Under the pieces are notes generated by a model, which ran no database searches, had not been told where the DNA came from, and saw only the letters and a program-made list of their open reading frames with translations. This document shows, piece by piece, positions 1 to 7,081 of a DNA stretch of 64,000 nt (its first letter is position 1; every line of letters starts with the position of its first letter). The position numbers and the translations under genes are program-made. The DNA lies in the NCBI RefSeq assembly GCF_025631005.1, contig NZ_JAOTPL010000001.1, forward strand, positions 248,001 to 312,000, written 5' to 3'. This DNA comes from Haoranjiania flava. Its GTDB lineage: Bacteria; Bacteroidota; Bacteroidia; Chitinophagales; Chitinophagaceae.

Positions 1-1245
1 AAGCAGTTGAAAGAAAATGAAACGATTAAAGACAACCTCAAAAAGCAAATTGAGATTGTAAACCAAAAACGTTCTGAACTAGAGAAGCACCAGGAAGAGC
101 ACATCAAGCGGCTGGAGAAAATCTCCAACATGTCGCAGGAAGAGGCTAAGGGCCAGCTGATTGAAAGCCTTCAGCAGGAAGCCCGCACACAGGCGCTGGC
201 GCTGCAACAGGAAATTGTGGAAGAGGCTAAGGTGAAAGCCAACAAAGAAGCGCGTAAGATCATTATACAATCTATTCAACGTACGGCAGCAGAGCAGACC
301 ATAGAAAATACCGTTACGGTATTTAACCTGGAAACAGATGAGATCAAAGGACAGATCATCGGCCGCGAAGGCCGCAACATCCGTGCAATTGAGGCCGCTA
401 CCGGGGTAGACCTGATCGTAGACGACACGCCTGAAGCCATTGTACTATCCTCCTTCGACCCCTTGAGAAGGGAGATCGCCCGCCTTTCACTGCAAAGACT
501 GGTGGCAGACGGACGAATACACCCGGCAAGGATCGAAGAAGTGGTGGACAAAACCCGCAGGCAACTTGAAGAGCAGATCATGGAGATCGGCGAACGGACG
601 GTGATAGAGCTGGGCATCCACGGATTGCACAAGGAACTGGTAAGGATTGTGGGTAAAATGCGGTTCCGGTCGTCTTACGGCCAGAACCTGCTGATGCACA
701 GCCGCGAAGTGGCTAATCTCTGCGCTATTATGGCTTCTGAACTGGGGCTGAACCCCAAGCTGGCAAAGAGAGCCGGGCTGCTGCACGATATAGGCAAAGT
801 GCCGGATGAAGAAACCGAGCTGAGCCATGCATTGCTTGGAGCTAAGCTGGCCGAAAAATACGGCGAAAACCCTGCAGTTGTGAATGCCATAGGTGCGCAC
901 CACGATGAAATGGAAATGCAATACGTAATATCCCCCATCATCCAGACCTGCGATGCCATCAGCGGCGCGCGGCCGGGTGCAAGAAGAGAGATCATGCAGC
1001 AATACATACAGCGTATCAAAGACCTGGAAGCGCTGGCACAGGGCTACGGCGGCGTGGAAAAAGCTTATGCCATCCAGGCGGGCCGTGAATTACGGGTGAT
1101 TGTTGAAGCCGACAAAGTTACTGACGGAGACAGCGACAAATTAAGCTTTGACATTGCCCAGAAAATACAGACCGAAATGACGTACCCCGGGCAGATAAAA
1201 GTGACAGTGATCCGTGAAAAAAGAGCGGTGAACGTAGCGCGATAA
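1..1245 (+). CDS. rny: Ribonuclease Y, 3' part (gene runs off the left edge)
   Basis: Endoribonuclease that starts mRNA turnover at the inner membrane. The visible 414 codons hold a charged coiled coil (about residues 1-95, counted from the TTG at 7), a KH RNA-binding domain with the IIGREGRNIRAIE motif (about 108-170), and an HD phosphohydrolase domain with the metal-binding HD in GLLHDIGK and a later GAHHDE. The family is about 520 residues with an N-terminal membrane anchor; that part is missing, and the frame is open to base 1, so the gene begins before the window. The TTG at 7 is not a credible start. It is followed by a 79-nt gap carrying the rplS promoter. Confidence 0.95.
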   Translation, partial: KQLKENETIKDNLKKQIEIVNQKRSELEKHQEEHIKRLEKISNMSQEEAKGQLIESLQQEARTQALALQQEIVEEAKVKANKEARKIIIQSIQRTAAEQTIENTVTVFNLETDEIKGQIIGREGRNIRAIEAATGVDLIVDDTPEAIVLSSFDPLRREIARLSLQRLVADGRIHPARIEEVVDKTRRQLEEQIMEIGERTVIELGIHGLHKELVRIVGKMRFRSSYGQNLLMHSREVANLCAIMASELGLNPKLAKRAGLLHDIGKVPDEETELSHALLGAKLAEKYGENPAVVNAIGAHHDEMEMQYVISPIIQTCDAISGARPGARREIMQQYIQRIKDLEALAQGYGGVEKAYAIQAGRELRVIVEADKVTDGDSDKLSFDIAQKIQTEMTYPGQIKVTVIREKRAVNVAR

Positions 1246-1273
1246 TCCTGATAAAAGTTTTTTTAATGATTTA

Positions 1274-1305
1274 TTTTGATAATTTCATTTAAACAAGTAC
1301 CTTTG
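1274..1305 (+). promoter_or_regulatory. Bacteroidota-type promoter of rplS
   Basis: TTTTG at 1274-1278 and TACCTTTG at 1298-1305, 19 nt apart, match the Bacteroidota -33/-7 consensus (TTTG, TAnnTTTG). The start codon of rplS follows 19 nt later. Confidence 0.7.
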
Positions 1306-1324
1306 CAATCCAAAATTTTGAGAT

Positions 1325-1681
1325 ATGAATTTAGCAGCTAAATATGTCCACGAACAGTTAACACCCGCCAAAGAATTGCCAAAATTCAAAGCAGGAGACA
1401 ATGTTACTGTCAATTATAAAATTGTAGAAGGCGGAAAAGAGCGTATCCAGAGCTTCCGTGGCGATGTGATCAAAATCCAGGGACATGGCGCAACTTCTAC
1501 CTTTACCGTTCGGAAAATATCTAATGGTATAGGCGTGGAAAGGGCATTTCCTTTCTCTTCTCCTAACGTAGATTCTGTAGAATTGAACAAATCAGGTAAA
1601 GTACGCCGGGCTAAATTGTACTTTCTGCGCGAAAGAAGCGGTAAGAGTGCGAGAATTAAAGAAAAACGCTTCTCTCAATAA
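1325..1681 (+). CDS. rplS: 50S ribosomal protein L19
   Basis: Large-subunit ribosomal protein at the 30S-50S interface. The 118-residue product has the family core, with the FKAGDNVTVNYKIVEGGKER segment and the GVERAFPFSSPNVDSVEL block followed by the basic KVRRAKLYFLRER tail. Length and sequence are typical. It has its own promoter just upstream and a strong intrinsic terminator 37 nt after the stop, so it appears monocistronic. Confidence 0.98.
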   Translation: MNLAAKYVHEQLTPAKELPKFKAGDNVTVNYKIVEGGKERIQSFRGDVIKIQGHGATSTFTVRKISNGIGVERAFPFSSPNVDSVELNKSGKVRRAKLYFLRERSGKSARIKEKRFSQ

Positions 1682-1717
1682 GCTTACGCCAATTTTCATA
1701 GTTTTTAATAATATGTT

Positions 1718-1752
1718 ACGGGAAGAAATGTTAATTTTCTTCCCGTTTTTTA
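1718..1752 (+). terminator. Intrinsic terminator after rplS
   Basis: Perfect 11-bp stem ACGGGAAGAAA / TTTCTTCCCGT with a 7-nt loop, followed by a T run. Confidence 0.85.
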
Positions 1753-1756
1753 TTTG

Positions 1757-1788
1757 TTTTGATAAATGAGACAAAGTATTTACCTTTA
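1757..1788 (+). promoter_or_regulatory. Promoter of tatA
   Basis: TTTTG at 1757-1761 and TACCTTTA at 1781-1788 with a 19-nt spacer, the same geometry as the rplS promoter. Last base of the -7 box is off consensus. Confidence 0.55.
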
Positions 1789-1845
1789 CCATGCAGTTCT
1801 GTGCAACAAGCAGATTTATTTATAAACCAATTTAAATTTTAGATT

Positions 1846-2064
1846 ATGCCAAATATAGGTGGTATGGAGTGGGTCCTGATTATTCTTGCAATATTGATTC
1901 TTTTCGGCGGACGTAAAATTCCTGAATTTATGCGTGGCCTGGGCCGCGGCATCCGTGAGTTCAACGATGCCAAGGACAATGTAAAAAATGAAATTGAAAG
2001 CGGGATACACGAAAAAGACAACAAAAAAACTACAGTAACAACTACTACTACCGGCGAAGTGTAA
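1846..2064 (+). CDS. tatA: Sec-independent translocase subunit TatA/E
   Basis: Pore-forming subunit of the twin-arginine translocation system. The 72-residue protein has an N-terminal membrane helix (about residues 6-21), the hinge LFGGRKIPEF, an amphipathic helix (MRGLGRGIREFNDAK) and a charged tail ending in a Thr-rich stretch. This is the standard TatA layout. It is monocistronic, and its partner tatC lies about 50 kb away in this window (51458-52315), so the Tat genes are unlinked here. Confidence 0.93.
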   Translation: MPNIGGMEWVLIILAILILFGGRKIPEFMRGLGRGIREFNDAKDNVKNEIESGIHEKDNKKTTVTTTTTGEV

Positions 2065-2109
2065 CCTGGTATCTAAGAGCGCACGCATGCTCAACCTCAT
2101 TTATATTTA

Positions 2110-2153
2110 AACTTCATGGTAAGCTATACTGCTCCGGCCATGAAGTTTTTTTG
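2110..2153 (+). terminator. Terminator after tatA
   Basis: Stem AACTTCATGG / CCATGAAGTT with an 18-nt loop, followed by seven T residues. Confidence 0.75.
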
Positions 2154-2240
2154 GCTGATACTCCCTGCTGCAAACGCTTAAACCTCCGGGGAAGCATTTC
2201 GTCTAAACAAAGCTGTTTTTTACTAAATTGCTATGCCCTT

Positions 2241-3266
2241 TTGAACGCAAAAAAGACCATATTATTTTTATCCTTGCTTGTCTGCGGTTTCTGCTCCTTT
2301 GCAGGCCCCGGCGATGAACTGAATCTTCCTAAGAAAGACAAGAAAGAAACACCAAAGGGTAAAGAGGGCTTTGTATCGCTTCTGCCTGAAACAGGTATGG
2401 AAAACTCCATGCGCAACAAAGGCATGGCCATGAATGTGCATGACGCCGATGTAAGCGCCCACCTGAAAGACTATACCAAACAATACCTCGCCCGCAGGGG
2501 CAAATGGTATCACACCATCAAAAATACGCCGCGCTACCAGAACATTTTTGACCTGTACGACAGGATCCTGGGGAAATACGGCATTCCCAAAGAAATAAAA
2601 TATTTATCCGTTATTGAGAGCGACCTTCAGTCCAATGCAGTGTCTGTTGCCGGCGCTACCGGTCCCTGGCAGATCATGTATGATGAGGCGCGCAGTTATA
2701 ACCTTATCCGCGGCGGCCGCGACCTCAGAACAGATTACGAGGCCAGCACACATGCTGCCGCCAAACTCATCCGCACGCTTTATAAGCGCTATGGCGACTG
2801 GTTGCTGGTGCTCAGCGCCTACAACGCCGGCATGGGCAGGGTGGACAAATCTATCCGGCAGGCTGGTTCTAAAGACTTCTGGCAGGTGCAACGATTTTTG
2901 CCCAATGAAACCCGCCACCATGTACGCCGTTTCATTGCCACACACTATTTTTTCGAAGGCAGCGGCGGCATCACCACAGTATCTGCATCCGATGCCCAAA
3001 AACTGAAAAGCATAGCCGACAGAAAGACCGGAAAGCTGCCTGCCGGCATGAGCATCCTGCGCATTAAAGGTATTTACCACGGAGGCACTGTGGCCGGTTT
3101 CCTGGACATCGACGAAAAGACCTTTAACCAGCACAATCCCGACTTTAACAACATACTCGGTAGCGGCTCGGAATACGATATGCGTATACCCACCGAAAAA
3201 GTCCGGCTCTTTACAGAGAACCGTGAAACCATTCTACAGCAGGGAATTGATGAATTGCTGAAGTAA
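2241..3266 (+). CDS. Lytic murein transglycosylase (MltD-like, SLT domain)
   Basis: Cleaves the MurNAc-GlcNAc bond of peptidoglycan in the periplasm. The SLT domain carries the catalytic Glu in YLSVIESDLQSNAVS (Glu126), then GATGPWQIM and AYNAGMGRV. A C-terminal segment (about 255-340) resembles a LysM-like module of MltD enzymes, but weakly. I chose the TTG at 2241: it gives a clean Sec signal (MNAKKTILFLSLLVCGFCSFA) and 342 residues. The longer frame from the TTG at 2151 overlaps the tatA terminator and adds an unlikely Cys-rich leader. No ATG start lies before the signal peptide. Confidence 0.88.
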   Translation: MNAKKTILFLSLLVCGFCSFAGPGDELNLPKKDKKETPKGKEGFVSLLPETGMENSMRNKGMAMNVHDADVSAHLKDYTKQYLARRGKWYHTIKNTPRYQNIFDLYDRILGKYGIPKEIKYLSVIESDLQSNAVSVAGATGPWQIMYDEARSYNLIRGGRDLRTDYEASTHAAAKLIRTLYKRYGDWLLVLSAYNAGMGRVDKSIRQAGSKDFWQVQRFLPNETRHHVRRFIATHYFFEGSGGITTVSASDAQKLKSIADRKTGKLPAGMSILRIKGIYHGGTVAGFLDIDEKTFNQHNPDFNNILGSGSEYDMRIPTEKVRLFTENRETILQQGIDELLK

Positions 3267-3286
3267 GCATGCTACGCTTCATATAA

Positions 3287-3496
3287 TTTGATAATTTTAG
3301 CTGGAATGCAAAAGATAGCAAGTATGAACTTACTAAAGTTTCTGAAAAAGAATATCAAATTTTACTTCCGATTGAAAAGTTACAGGGCACAAGAAACTTT
3401 AGTTTTATAATAAATGATAACTATTTAATTCTTCCGGGTTTTATTGATGAAAATGTGGAGCACCAGCCAAATTACAAATACTTCAAAATCGAATAA
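3287..3496 (+). pseudogene. Orphan C-terminal gene fragment, 69 codons, no start
   Basis: After a TAA at 3284-3286 the frame stays open for 69 codons to a TAA at 3494-3496 and reads like real protein (FSWNAKDSKYELTKVSEK... then NDNYLILPGFIDENVEHQP... ending KYFKIE). There is no ATG, GTG or TTG start and no promoter, and it sits 17 nt after a complete gene. I read it as the tail of a lost protein. The family is not recognised. Confidence 0.45.
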
Positions 3497-3714
3497 CACC
3501 TTTTACAAAGAAGAGCGCTGTTTAAACCTCGCCAGATCAAATCATTCACAATTCATATTGGCGCATTAGTATCATCAAGTACTTTATTTGTCAACTGGAA
3601 ATATTAATTTATAAAAATTTTTATATAAACTTTTTCATACCTTTATGCTTCAAATCATATCTACCGGCAGCAACCCAACGTATCCTGCAACCAACCACAC
3701 CCAAACCAAACGAC

Positions 3715-4368
3715 ATGAACGCGCGGATTTTCCTCTACACCCTGCTCATTTTTGCGGCATCATGTGAAAGAGATATAGTGCAGCCTGAAAAAAAATATAC
3801 AGCCAGTGCACAAATTACTGGCAACATCAATGGCATTACAAACACCGGCATAATCTCCGATCATGCAATGATAAAAACATTCTTAGGTATCCATAGCGGC
3901 TACTTCTGGTCTCACGATTACCATTATGAAGATCACCTGGAAGTGTCGGTCAATGACAACAAAGGCAAGATGATCTTTGAAGACACCACCATACTTTATG
4001 ATGTTATCAGAAAAAATGGTGTGCTTTATTTTCAATCGAAAGATACCGTCTGCATTGCAGGCGATATTTCAGCGGACAGGTGGAAATACGCGCCGCTGTA
4101 TTTTAAAAGAGAAACTGTGGCCGGCACCTTAATGGCTAAATTCCTTCCCTGCTATTACTTTATCGAGGCAGGCAATGAACTGCACATGCCCCTGGTAAGC
4201 TTTGTGCAAAAAATATATGTAGATTCAAAATATACCAGCCACAGTGCTTTTGGCAACAGCAATAATACATTCGATCCTGGCTATTTCAGCAGGATAAAAC
4301 CCAGCGGCCATTATGGCGATACCGTCATCTACCAGAATAATACGCTTGTACTCAAGGGTATTAATTAA
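3715..4368 (+). CDS. Hypothetical lipoprotein
   Basis: A 217-residue protein of unknown function. The N-terminus (MNARIFLYTLLIFAASC) is a type II signal with the lipobox Cys at residue 17, so it is probably anchored in the outer membrane or facing the periplasm. The rest is polar and rich in Tyr, Asn and Ser, with no recognisable domain. It is flanked on both sides by over 300 nt without intact genes, which suggests an accessory or recently acquired locus. Codon use is slightly more AT-rich than in neighbouring housekeeping genes. Confidence 0.7.
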   Translation: MNARIFLYTLLIFAASCERDIVQPEKKYTASAQITGNINGITNTGIISDHAMIKTFLGIHSGYFWSHDYHYEDHLEVSVNDNKGKMIFEDTTILYDVIRKNGVLYFQSKDTVCIAGDISADRWKYAPLYFKRETVAGTLMAKFLPCYYFIEAGNELHMPLVSFVQKIYVDSKYTSHSAFGNSNNTFDPGYFSRIKPSGHYGDTVIYQNNTLVLKGIN

Positions 4369-4703
4369 AATATATTCAGCAAGCTATCAATTAATTGTCC
4401 CGGGGGGAATTTCTGTGATCATGTAATCTATTATTTTAACGGTAGATGTTACATAACCGATAGAACGTTGGAAATATGCACATCATTTTTAACGAAACTT
4501 CGGGGGAAGGGCTTATCCGCCAGGATATATGCAATTAACGGCCCACAGCAAAGACGCATGTTAAGTTGAATGTAGCCCAAATGCTGCAACATAAGGTTTA
4601 ACCGGGATCAATGGATGCCGGGTATACAAGCCCATACTTATTACCAGTCATTCTTCGGGAACTTATTTGCAGAAATACCTTGAAAAGAATCCTAAAAAAA
4701 AGA
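4369..4703. other. Intergenic, no gene seen
   Basis: Between the lipoprotein gene and the convergent hydrolase. A 70-codon frame starting at 4611 runs into the antisense of the hydrolase and shows no protein-like features. No clear hairpin or T run was found. Confidence 0.5.
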
Positions 4704-6086
4704 CTACTTCCTTTTTGGCAAACTCAGGATCCAACTGCTCATGATATCCAATGCAGCAGGCGAAAAAGTTTCTTCAATTGTGCTGTACTCCGTATGAAGC
4801 CCTGTGCCGGCGGTTTGAAATAAATGGTTGAGGCCCGGCAGTTCTATGACTTTAAAGTTTTTGTTGCCCGCTTTTTTCAATGCAGCTTCAATAACAGGTA
4901 GGTTTTGTTGTGCATCTACCTGCATATCTTTACTGCCGTTGATGGCAAGCACCGGAATGGTGATCTGTTCCAGCCTTGCTTTAGGTTTGTAAGCAATAAA
5001 GTACCTGTACCATGCACTCCCACCCATCTTTTCTATCTCATCTTTCAAAAAACTTTTTTCCTGATCCGGCATGGAGAAGTTGAGTTTCTGCCGTAAAGCT
5101 TCAAAATATTTATCGCGCGCTTCACGGGAATTACCACCGTACAAAATTGTATGGTTAAGCAGTGTGTTCATGGCTATGGCATTTTGCACCAGGGAGTCAG
5201 ACAGGCCAGAAGCCGCGGCTATGCGTGCATTCTGGGTTTTTAAAACTTCCAGCATATCCGCTGCGGGAGCAGCCATCAATATCATAAATTTTACGTGTTT
5301 GTTCTTAGCAACTACCATCGGCGCTATGATGCCTCCTTCGCTGTGTCCTGCCAGGCCGATGTTTTGAAAACCTTTGTTGTGAAGGAAGTTAACCGCTTCG
5401 CTAATATCGCCGGCAAAATTTTCACTGGTTATGCTTTGCCAGTTGCGCCCGAGGGTAGAGTTACCTGCTCCCCTGTCATCAAGGCGCAATACGCCTATCC
5501 CTTTCCTGGCAAAGTTGTCTGCAATCACCAAAAAAGGTTTGTGCCCCATCATTTCCCCATCCCGGTTGGTAGTGCCGGAACCGGATATGAGGATCACTAC
5601 CGGAAAATTTTTCTTGTTCCGCGGCGTGGTGAGCGTGCCTGCGAGCGTTACACTGTCTGTATGGTTTTGTATGATCACTTCTTCTGCGTGGTAATTGTAC
5701 GGAGGCTTTGGTTCCTGTGGACGTTTATGGCTGCTTTTGTTTTCTGCCTGCTTTAGTACCAAAAGGAACTTTAAGCCGCCCTGCGTAAAAATGCCGTCAA
5801 TACTGTCTCCCAGCAGTTTACCTTTATAGTTTGCCATAATTTGAGGCAGTTGCAGGCTCAATTCATTTTGCTCAAAAAATGTATGCGCTACCGGTATATT
5901 TTCGGCTCCCTGGGAGGGGCTGTCCATGACGCTGCTGAGGCTGTCGCCGGTTTGTTTAATGTGAAATACCAAAGGTATTTCAGTACCCTGTAGACTGATG
6001 TTGCCATACCACGAACCGGTTATGTTTTGCGAGAACAACAGCTGGCAATTAACCAATAAAATAATCAGCAAAAATCTGAAATGCAT
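4704..6086 (-). CDS. Secreted alpha/beta hydrolase with N-terminal beta domain
   Basis: Signal peptide (residues 1-19), then a small domain beginning ITGSWYGNISLQGTEIPLVFH found ahead of many Bacteroidota serine hydrolases, then an alpha/beta-hydrolase fold. The nucleophile is Ser249 in GHSEGG. Probable acid and base are Asp387 (INGSKDMQVD) and His421 (GLNHLFQ). The DDRGAGNS motif near residue 203 lies before the nucleophile elbow, as in related peptidase/esterase families. The substrate cannot be deduced. It is the last gene of a three-gene operon, 10 nt after the Yip1-like gene. Confidence 0.85.
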   Translation of the reverse strand: MHFRFLLIILLVNCQLLFSQNITGSWYGNISLQGTEIPLVFHIKQTGDSLSSVMDSPSQGAENIPVAHTFFEQNELSLQLPQIMANYKGKLLGDSIDGIFTQGGLKFLLVLKQAENKSSHKRPQEPKPPYNYHAEEVIIQNHTDSVTLAGTLTTPRNKKNFPVVILISGSGTTNRDGEMMGHKPFLVIADNFARKGIGVLRLDDRGAGNSTLGRNWQSITSENFAGDISEAVNFLHNKGFQNIGLAGHSEGGIIAPMVVAKNKHVKFMILMAAPAADMLEVLKTQNARIAAASGLSDSLVQNAIAMNTLLNHTILYGGNSREARDKYFEALRQKLNFSMPDQEKSFLKDEIEKMGGSAWYRYFIAYKPKARLEQITIPVLAINGSKDMQVDAQQNLPVIEAALKKAGNKNFKVIELPGLNHLFQTAGTGLHTEYSTIEETFSPAALDIMSSWILSLPKRK

Positions 6087-6096
6087 ATTAATGATT

Positions 6097-6648
6097 TTAA
6101 AAGTTTACATAAGGAAGTATAAACCTGGATGCTATGTCTGCTAACACAACAGCTATAGCAAACCAGACATAGTGCAACGGCTTTTTAGCATTGGCTGCAA
6201 CTTTGAAGCCCTGCACCAGTATTACAATTGAGGCCAGCACCAGCAAAAGACTAGTGAAAGAAAAGATAAACATGGAAGCATCGGGTTGCGGCAACTTGCC
6301 GGAAGCAATTGTTGCAACCTGCTCTGAAAGGCTGCCGTTGAGGTTGTATAACGCAAGCAAAAACAAAGGTATACGCGAGATCATGGCTGTATTCAATACA
6401 TCTACCAACCTGGTTTTGTTATTGAATATTTTCGCGGCCAGAAAAAGGAATAAAAACAGCAGCAGGATGATCACCATAGTTTCAGCCAACAATGCTGCAA
6501 AACTTTTGTTCAATACCGTCATATGCAATACGGCATCAAAAGAGCATTGCGTGAAACTCAATATCCATGCGCCTGCAAGCATACACACTATTCCTGTTGT
6601 CAATAATTGCTTTTCTGAAAACCTGCTAAATAAATTTAAAGTCCTCAT
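6097..6648 (-). CDS. Yip1-like integral membrane protein
   Basis: A 183-residue protein with about five predicted membrane helices (near residues 17-33, 55-73, 90-105, 125-147, 160-180). Polar content is low, and the overall layout resembles the Yip1 family, which has no settled function in bacteria. It lies 3 nt downstream of the DUF2089 regulator gene and 10 nt upstream of the hydrolase gene, so the three are almost certainly co-transcribed. A DUF2089 regulator next to a Yip1-like protein is, from memory, a recurrent pairing. Confidence 0.65.
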   Translation of the reverse strand: MRTLNLFSRFSEKQLLTTGIVCMLAGAWILSFTQCSFDAVLHMTVLNKSFAALLAETMVIILLLFLFLFLAAKIFNNKTRLVDVLNTAMISRIPLFLLALYNLNGSLSEQVATIASGKLPQPDASMFIFSFTSLLLVLASIVILVQGFKVAANAKKPLHYVWFAIAVVLADIASRFILPYVNF

Positions 6649-6651
6649 TTT

Positions 6652-6960
6652 TTATTTTTTTGTTTTATCTGAATGTTTCACTTTCTCTATGATGTCGTCC
6701 AGCCTGTTGCGCACAGTCGGGTAGCTGACACCCATATGCTGTGCCATTTGTTTTAGGCTGCCGCTTGAGAGAAAAAACTGCATCACAAAATCCTGTTCTT
6801 CCTGTGTAAGCTGCAAAAAAACCGGTATATCGTAATTGCCGCTAATACCCGTGCTGCAATGGTTACAGGTAAGCGCGCTTACTGTAAGCGCATGCCTGCA
6901 ACTCGGGCAGATAACAGGTAATTTAGGTTGTGGAATTTCTGTTGGTTTCATTTTATTCAT
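6652..6960 (-). CDS. DUF2089-family regulator (zinc ribbon plus HTH)
   Basis: A 102-residue protein with an N-terminal zinc ribbon (CPSCRHALTVSALTCNHC, four Cys) and a C-terminal helix-turn-helix (GSLKQMAQHMGVSYPTVRNRLDDIIEKV). This is the DUF2089 architecture. It probably binds DNA and controls its own operon. First gene of the operon with the Yip1-like and hydrolase genes. A TAACTTTG -7 element (minus strand, 6979-6972) and the palindrome ATTGATCAAT (6984-6993) lie just upstream and could be promoter and operator. Confidence 0.82.
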   Translation of the reverse strand: MNKMKPTEIPQPKLPVICPSCRHALTVSALTCNHCSTGISGNYDIPVFLQLTQEEQDFVMQFFLSSGSLKQMAQHMGVSYPTVRNRLDDIIEKVKHSDKTKK

Positions 6961-6971
6961 TTATACTTAAA

Positions 6972-6993
6972 CAAAGTTAATAAATTGATCAAT
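6972..6993 (-). promoter_or_regulatory. Possible promoter/operator of the DUF2089 operon
   Basis: Minus-strand TAACTTTG (-7 type) at 6979-6972 preceded by the 10-bp palindrome ATTGATCAAT at 6984-6993, 12 nt upstream of the start codon. Confidence 0.4.
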
Positions 6994-7024
6994 ATTATTT
7001 AAATAAGATGAATAAAATATACTA

Positions 7025-7056
7025 AAAAACCGCTCATACATGTATGAACGGTTTTA
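7025..7056. terminator. Terminator between GH2 gene and DUF2089 operon region
   Basis: Nearly perfect inverted repeat: AAAACCG / CGGTTTT outer stem with TCATACATGTATGA inside it, flanked by A and T runs. It can end the GH2 transcript on the minus strand. Confidence 0.6.
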
Positions 7057-7081
7057 TATACCTGTCTATAGTTATGCAATA

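Noticed and set aside
2604..3134. Open frames on both strands inside the transglycosylase gene
   Set aside because: Shadow frames of a gene with clear SLT motifs; no start signals or domain likeness.
4611..4823. 70-codon plus frame at the hydrolase 3' end
   Set aside because: Half of it is antisense to the hydrolase; residues show no protein pattern.
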